Below, in pieces: positions 1 to 4,700 of a DNA stretch of 7,043 nt. A program made the position numbers and the translations under genes. The notes beneath the pieces are model-generated. The model was not told where the DNA came from. It did not search any database and saw only the letters and a program-made list of their open reading frames with translations. The stretch covers positions 1-7,043 of the forward strand of contig JBKDBK010000167.1 of the NCBI GenBank assembly GCA_046315175.1, written 5' to 3'. The stretch's first letter is position 1. Each line of letters opens with the position of its first letter. The stretch comes from UBA8828 sp046315175 (GTDB lineage Bacteria; Verrucomicrobiota; Verrucomicrobiia; Opitutales; UBA953).

Positions 1-1038
1 CGCCGCGCTCACGGTGTAGGTCGCAACGAACGAACGATCCTGCAAGTTGTTGCGGAAGGCCACGCAGTGCGTGCCGGTCTTCGCCGAGCGCACCCAGAAC
101 GAGAGAGTGATCGGGCGGCCGATGAGGTCTCTCGCGTTGAAGCCCTCGATGCGCTGCTCGATGATCGCGGCGTCACCCGCTGCGACCGCTGCATCCGCCG
201 TCGTGACGACAATCTGCGCGCTGAACTGGAATTCGTTCGACGGCGGTGCCACCGGCTCTTGGGTTGCAGTGACCACAGCCGTCGTGCCGCCGGTGAAGTA
301 GGCGAACCGATCCACCATGAAGGTGCCTGACGGGGCCGCAGGGAACGACACCCCCCGCTGCGCGATGTCCATCCGCCCGTTGATGATCTTGTTTCGGAAC
401 GAGAACGGGGAGACGTTGCTGCCGGCGATGACCACCTGCTGCGCGGTCACTTGCCCGGATGAGGTGAGAGCCGGGACCACCAGCGGCCCGGTCATGGTGT
501 CGCCCGCCTTCGCGACGCCGGCGAACGTACCCGGCTGGATGTTCGCCGCGATGACGCCCCCGTTTTCGTCGAACGCCAAGGTCTTGTTCGCGCGCTGCGC
601 TGCGCTGGGGAGCGTCAGCGACCCGGCCTCGGACTGCGGTCCCACGATCGCGCGGCCGGCGCGCTCCGCGACTTGCTGGGCCAGGATGGTGAGCTTGTCG
701 AGCGCCGCGTTGATGACGGTGGGCAGGAACCCGCCGCCGTTCTGCAAGTCCGTCAGTTGCGTGGGCGGAACGTCACTCAGTAGCGCAAGGGTCTGCCCGA
801 CCGCCAGGGGCGAATTCGCGCCGATCAGCGTGACGGTTCCGCCGGGGTTCGCGTCCTGGTTCGAATTGAGCGAAACGGTGTAGTCGGACCCCAGCGTCAG
901 CAACGTCTCGCCACCGAGGGCGTCGGCGCGTACGACGTCGATGTCCGACCCCTGGAAGACCTTGAAGGCGAACGGGAACGCTGAGACCGCTCCGGTGCCG
1001 GTGAACGAAACCCGGCGGGTCAACGTGGAAATGGTCAT
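1..1038 (-). CDS. Phage tail fibre / receptor-binding protein, 3' end beyond the window
   Basis: The reading frame starts at ATG 1038-1036 and runs open to the left edge (346 residues visible). A GGAG lies 8 bases before the ATG, which decides the start. Residues about 1-130 resemble the N-terminal tail-attachment domain of podovirus tail fibres: a beta-rich segment with FPFAFKVF (21-28), a DYTV turn (52-55), a VPPTQLTDL stretch (90-98), then a helical part with LDKLTILAQQ (113-122). Residues 178-186 read KAGDTMTGP, a motif common in phage fibre shafts. Residues 220-245 carry NGRMDIAQRG followed by a VDRF, a segment I associate with C-terminal parts of phage receptor-binding proteins. The likely role is binding the host surface from the virion. 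It follows the large internal-type protein on the same strand, as gene 17 follows gene 16 in T7-like phages. The family assignment comes from motifs only; the receptor-specific tip is not visible. Confidence 0.82.
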   Translation of the reverse strand, partial: MTISTLTRRVSFTGTGAVSAFPFAFKVFQGSDIDVVRADALGGETLLTLGSDYTVSLNSNQDANPGGTVTLIGANSPLAVGQTLALLSDVPPTQLTDLQNGGGFLPTVINAALDKLTILAQQVAERAGRAIVGPQSEAGSLTLPSAAQRANKTLAFDENGGVIAANIQPGTFAGVAKAGDTMTGPLVVPALTSSGQVTAQQVVIAGSNVSPFSFRNKIINGRMDIAQRGVSFPAAPSGTFMVDRFAYFTGGTTAVVTATQEPVAPPSNEFQFSAQIVVTTADAAVAAGDAAIIEQRIEGFNARDLIGRPITLSFWVRSAKTGTHCVAFRNNLQDRSFVATYTVSAA

Positions 1039-1046
1039 GGGCAGAG

Positions 1047-1050
1047 CTCC
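1047..1050 (-). promoter_or_regulatory. Ribosome binding site of the tail-fibre gene
   Basis: GGAG on the minus strand lies 8 bases before the ATG at 1038. It fixes the tail-fibre start. Its first G is also the last base of the hairpin at 1050-1077. Confidence 0.7.
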
Positions 1051-1077
1051 GACGGATCGCCGCGAGGCTATCCGTCG
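1050..1077 (-). repeat. Hairpin in the leader of the tail-fibre gene
   Basis: A perfect 8-base inverted repeat (CGACGGAT / ATCCGTCG) encloses 12 bases, inside which GCC and GGC can pair further around a four-base loop. It fills most of the 58-base gap between the upstream HNH stop and the tail-fibre ATG. There is no T run after it, so it does not look like an intrinsic terminator. Its 3' arm runs into the first G of the tail-fibre ribosome binding site. It could be an mRNA processing, stability or translation-control element; the function is inferred from position only. Confidence 0.6.
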
Positions 1078-1096
1078 AGGCTGCCGTCATGTGCGT

Positions 1097-1711
1097 TCAA
1101 ACGGGATCGTCGGTGCCCATATGGACTCTGTTGGATTTCTTGAGATTCTCGACAGCCGGAATCACTTGGAGGTTCCACGGGACATGCAACCCCGAAACGA
1201 CTTTGCCGCGCAACGGGACTATGTGGTCAACGTGATGGGGCGTCTCTGTCAACTCGCTCATCACGCGAGCCTCGTAGTAGATGCGAGCGAAGTCTTGCGC
1301 CCGGACCCAAGGCGGCGTACCCCGTCTGCGCCTTGCCTTGTAGCCAGCCTTTAGCGCAGCCGTCCAGTCGGGATTGGCCCGGACCCACTCGCGAGTCTTC
1401 GCAGCGGCTTTATCTCGATTGCGCTCAGCCCATTGCCGGGCACGCTCACGCGCAGCCGCAGCGTTCCGGAGAGCGTAGTCGCGCTCCCTAGCGCGGCATT
1501 TCTCAAGGTGGTCTTCTCGGTAGGCTCTGCACCGAGCAAGCCGCGACTCACGGTTCTTGAAGTAGCTCTCGCGCGCGGACTGCTTGGCGCGCTCCGGGTT
1601 GCTGGCGACCCATGCGGCAGTCCGGGCAGCGACGCACCGTCGACAAACAAGGCCCCGCGGAGGAAACGGAACCGTATCGTCAAAGCGTTCACATTTCCGG
1701 CACTGCTTCAT
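1097..1711 (-). CDS. HNH endonuclease with N-terminal zinc ribbon, probable free-standing homing endonuclease
   Basis: This 204-residue protein starts at ATG 1711-1709 behind GGGAGG and ends in TGA. It opens with a zinc ribbon, C4-x2-C7 and C23-x2-C26. Residues 30-130 are very basic and repetitive, with recurring R-x-Y/W...N-x-E/D units, a pattern usual in phage HNH proteins and probably DNA-binding. The catalytic domain is at about 140-195: IYYEAR, then HHVDHIVPL (159-167, with D162-H163 as the expected metal/catalytic pair), GLHVPWNLQVI (174-184, N180) and ENLKKSN. All key residues look intact, so it is likely an active nuclease. It sits between the large structural gene (35-base gap) and the tail-fibre gene (58-base gap). 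About half of its first 25 codons end in A or T, whereas large parts of the neighbouring structural gene have almost none, which suggests separate acquisition. Homing behaviour is inferred. Confidence 0.9.
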   Translation of the reverse strand: MKQCRKCERFDDTVPFPPRGLVCRRCVAARTAAWVASNPERAKQSARESYFKNRESRLARCRAYREDHLEKCRARERDYALRNAAAARERARQWAERNRDKAAAKTREWVRANPDWTAALKAGYKARRRRGTPPWVRAQDFARIYYEARVMSELTETPHHVDHIVPLRGKVVSGLHVPWNLQVIPAVENLKKSNRVHMGTDDPV

Positions 1712-1729
1712 ACAACCTCCCAGTTGTAT
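1710..1729 (-). promoter_or_regulatory. Hairpin enclosing the ribosome binding site of the HNH gene
   Basis: On the minus strand ATACAAC and GTTGTAT form a perfect 7-base stem around the loop TGGGAG. The Shine-Dalgarno GGGAGG (1721-1716) is in the loop plus the first stem base, and the A and U of the start codon lie in the 3' arm. Transcripts reading in from the large gene could therefore hide the start site. The stem is AT-rich (two G-C pairs), so it would be of modest strength. Confidence 0.6.
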
Positions 1730-1736
1730 TCTAGCA
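1728..1736 (-). promoter_or_regulatory. Possible extended -10 promoter for the HNH gene
   Basis: The minus strand reads TGCTAGAAT, matching the extended -10 form TGnTATAAT at all but one defined base. I see no good -35 box at 16-18 bases upstream. Transcription would begin about 7 bases further on, near the loop of the hairpin at 1710-1729, so such a transcript would lack the hairpin's 5' arm and leave the ribosome binding site free. The element is short and the -35 is missing, so this is tentative. Confidence 0.35.
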
Positions 1737-1746
1737 GACGCGTTCC

Positions 1747-4700
1747 CTATCGTTGATAGCCAAAAATCACAGCCGCCGGGTTCTCCGTCTCGCCCTCCGC
1801 CAGTGCCTTGATCCCCGTGATCGTGCGGTTCGTCTGCGCCGACGGCAGGCCGGTCAGGTCGCCGACGACGTTGATCGCAGCCTTGCGGAACGCGTCATCG
1901 AATTCACCTTGCGCCGCTTGTGTGACCAGCCGGTAGGCGTCCGAGATGAACCGCAGGCCGGCCGGTCCGCCGTACTCCGATCGCACGCCCTCGGCACCGG
2001 CGACGATCTTGCCGACCTCGCCGAACTCGCGCGTGACGACCATGAGCCCGAGGAGATAGCTGAGATTCTCGCCGACCATCTTGCGCGCCAGCCCCTCGAG
2101 GTCTTCCTCGTCATCGCCGCCCGGCGTGAGCGCGCTCTTGATCGCCATGCCCAGCACCGCGGGCACGGTCGTCAGGAGCAGCAGATCGACGGCGAATCGG
2201 GCCTTCTTCGCCGGCGTGTCGGCCAGCATCGCGCGGCCCGTGGCGAGGTTGAAGGTCGTATTCATGAACGTGTAATAGACCGTGAACAGTTTCATCGCCG
2301 GCGACCCGCGCTCGATCGCCGAGAGGTCTTTCAACTGCCCGCCGCCCTGCGCGTCGACGACGGCCTGGTCCGCCAGATCGACCGCGCGATCCTCGTCGTT
2401 GCCCGCTGCCAGCGCCTTCTCGTAGGCGCCGAGCCATGTCGGGACATCGACCATCTTCTGCACGCGCAGCATCATCCAGTAGGCGCCTTCGGTCATCACT
2501 CGCATCGGCGCCGTCTGACCTTCGACGCGGTTGCGGAGCTCGTTGAGCTCGCGGAACCGGGTGCGCGTCCGGTTCCGCATGAACTCCGATTTCCCGACGA
2601 CCTCGCGCGCCGAGCCGACCGGGTTCGCGATGTAGCGCGCGACGCCGCGGCCGATCCAGCCCGCGCCGACGCGGACGATCGACTGATTGAAACCCGTGAT
2701 CTGGATCGCCGCGGACATGACGTTGAAGCCCAGGCCCGCCGCACTCACACCCTGGCGCAGCCGCGCGAGCATCGCCTCACCGGCACCCTGCGCGCCGCGG
2801 TCACCCTCGGCGATGTCGCGGACCCAGGTCTTGATCTGATCCTTGACCTCCGGCCCGTAGTGGCTGCGGATCGCCGAGTCGATGGTCTTCGAGCGGAGCA
2901 GCCGGTTGACGTCGATCAGCCACTCGTGCCAGGTCAGATCGTGGATGACGTCGTTGACGCCGCTGTATATCCCCGCGAGCGAATAGAGCAGCGGGCGCCC
3001 GGTGACCTCCTCGGCGCGCGTCTTGGTGAAGCTGCGGCGCGTCGTCGCGCTGGTGTAGGCGCCTTGCAGCATGCGCTTTGCGTCTTCCGCGTCGGCCTGC
3101 TCCTCGGCCCGCTGCGAGGCGGCCGGATCGAATCGGATCGGAAAGTACCCGCCGCGGAGCTCGAGCGACTGCCCGTCCGCCGTCGTGACCTCGAGCGGTG
3201 CCGGGTCGACCCAAGTCGGCTCTTTGCCGTAGACCCGCCGCTCTTTCGCGCCGATCATCGGCCGGTAGGTCTCGAAATGATCCCATACCGCCTGCACCGC
3301 CTGCCACTCGGTCGCGGTCAGCGACTCGAGCACCGGCGCGACTTGCGCCTCGGTCCAGCCTTCGCCGCCGAGTAGCCGCTGCTGGTTGCCGGCGTTCCCC
3401 ATGTTGAGCGCGATGGCGATCCGCTGCTCGCGCGTAAGGCTGCGACCGATCGACGGGAATGCCTTCTTGGTCGTCATCCGGCCGGCGTCCATCACCGGCG
3501 CCAGGATCTTCGACAGGGCGATCGTCGCCTCGGCGCGCATCGTCGTCTCCTGGTCGGCGCGCTCGTTCGGCGACCGGACGAAGTATTCCCACATCGGCCC
3601 GCCGTCCTTGCCGCCGTCCATGACGTTCGCCAAGGTCGCGACCTTGAGATGCGCGGCGACGAAGCGCCGGCCAAGCTGGGCGACGCGCCCGCCCCAGGTC
3701 GCCGGCGTGCGCGTCTCCGCGCTGCGCGTGCCCGCGTTCTCGACGATCGAGCTCGCGATGCCGTCGCGGATCGCCTCATAGGTGCGCTGGTCGCGCGCGG
3801 TCAGGAGCTTGTTCTTGAGCCGGCCCAGGTGCTCGATCTGCTGCACCGTCTCGACCAGACCGCGGAACTCCTCGACCGTCATCTCGCGGAACGGCTTGCG
3901 GAATGCTTCGTTCGCCATGTCGGCCGAGACGTCCGGCTCGAGTCCCTGCTCGCGCTGCGACTCGAGCCACGCTGCGAACGCGACCCGCTTGTCGGCGGCG
4001 CGGTTCGACATCGGCCGGAGGTCGAAGCGCTCGAGCAGCGCGTCGATCTGGTCGACGTAGTCCGGATCGAGCGCCTTGCGGACGCCGTCGCGGCCGAACT
4101 TCGCCAGGTACTCGCGCCCCTTGCGGACCTCGTCCAGCGCGTCGTGCGCCGAGCGCGTCGCATAGAGGTTGATGATCTGGTTGCGCTTCTCGGCCGCGGC
4201 CAGCGCGAGGTCGCCGGACTGGCTCGCCTTCTGCGCGGCGCGCGCGGCCCGGACCTCGGCGGAAGCGTACTGCCCCGGCCGGACGTCGCGGATCCGCAGA
4301 CGGGCGACCAGCGCCGCCGCGAGCTCGCGCGCTGCGCGCGGGACGATCGGGGCGGTTCGCGGCCGGCCTCGGGCGTCGGTGCCGGCCGGCTCGCGAGGGC
4401 CGATCGCCTTCGCCAGAGCGTTCGCCTCGGCCGCGAGGAACCGCCCGCGGACGTCGTTGTGGATCGCCCGGTCGGCGGCGCGCTCGATGCCCTCGGGCGT
4501 CGCGAGCTCCCCGTACTCCTCGAGCATCCGCTGGTCGACGCGGCCCTCGACGGCCTCGCGCGGCGGGTCGGCGGCGACCAGAGCGCGCAGCATCTCGTCG
4601 CCGCTGGTGAACCCGAACAGGTCCGCGACGACGTCCGGATGCAGGCCGTTCTTACCCGTCATCTTGAGCGCTTCGATGCGCGCGATGACGTCGTCCGGCA

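Noticed and set aside
317..883. Plus-strand open frame of 188 codons in the left part of the window
   Set aside because: It lies opposite the tail-fibre gene. Its product is unlike any family I know, and the minus strand carries a coherent fibre protein with a ribosome site.
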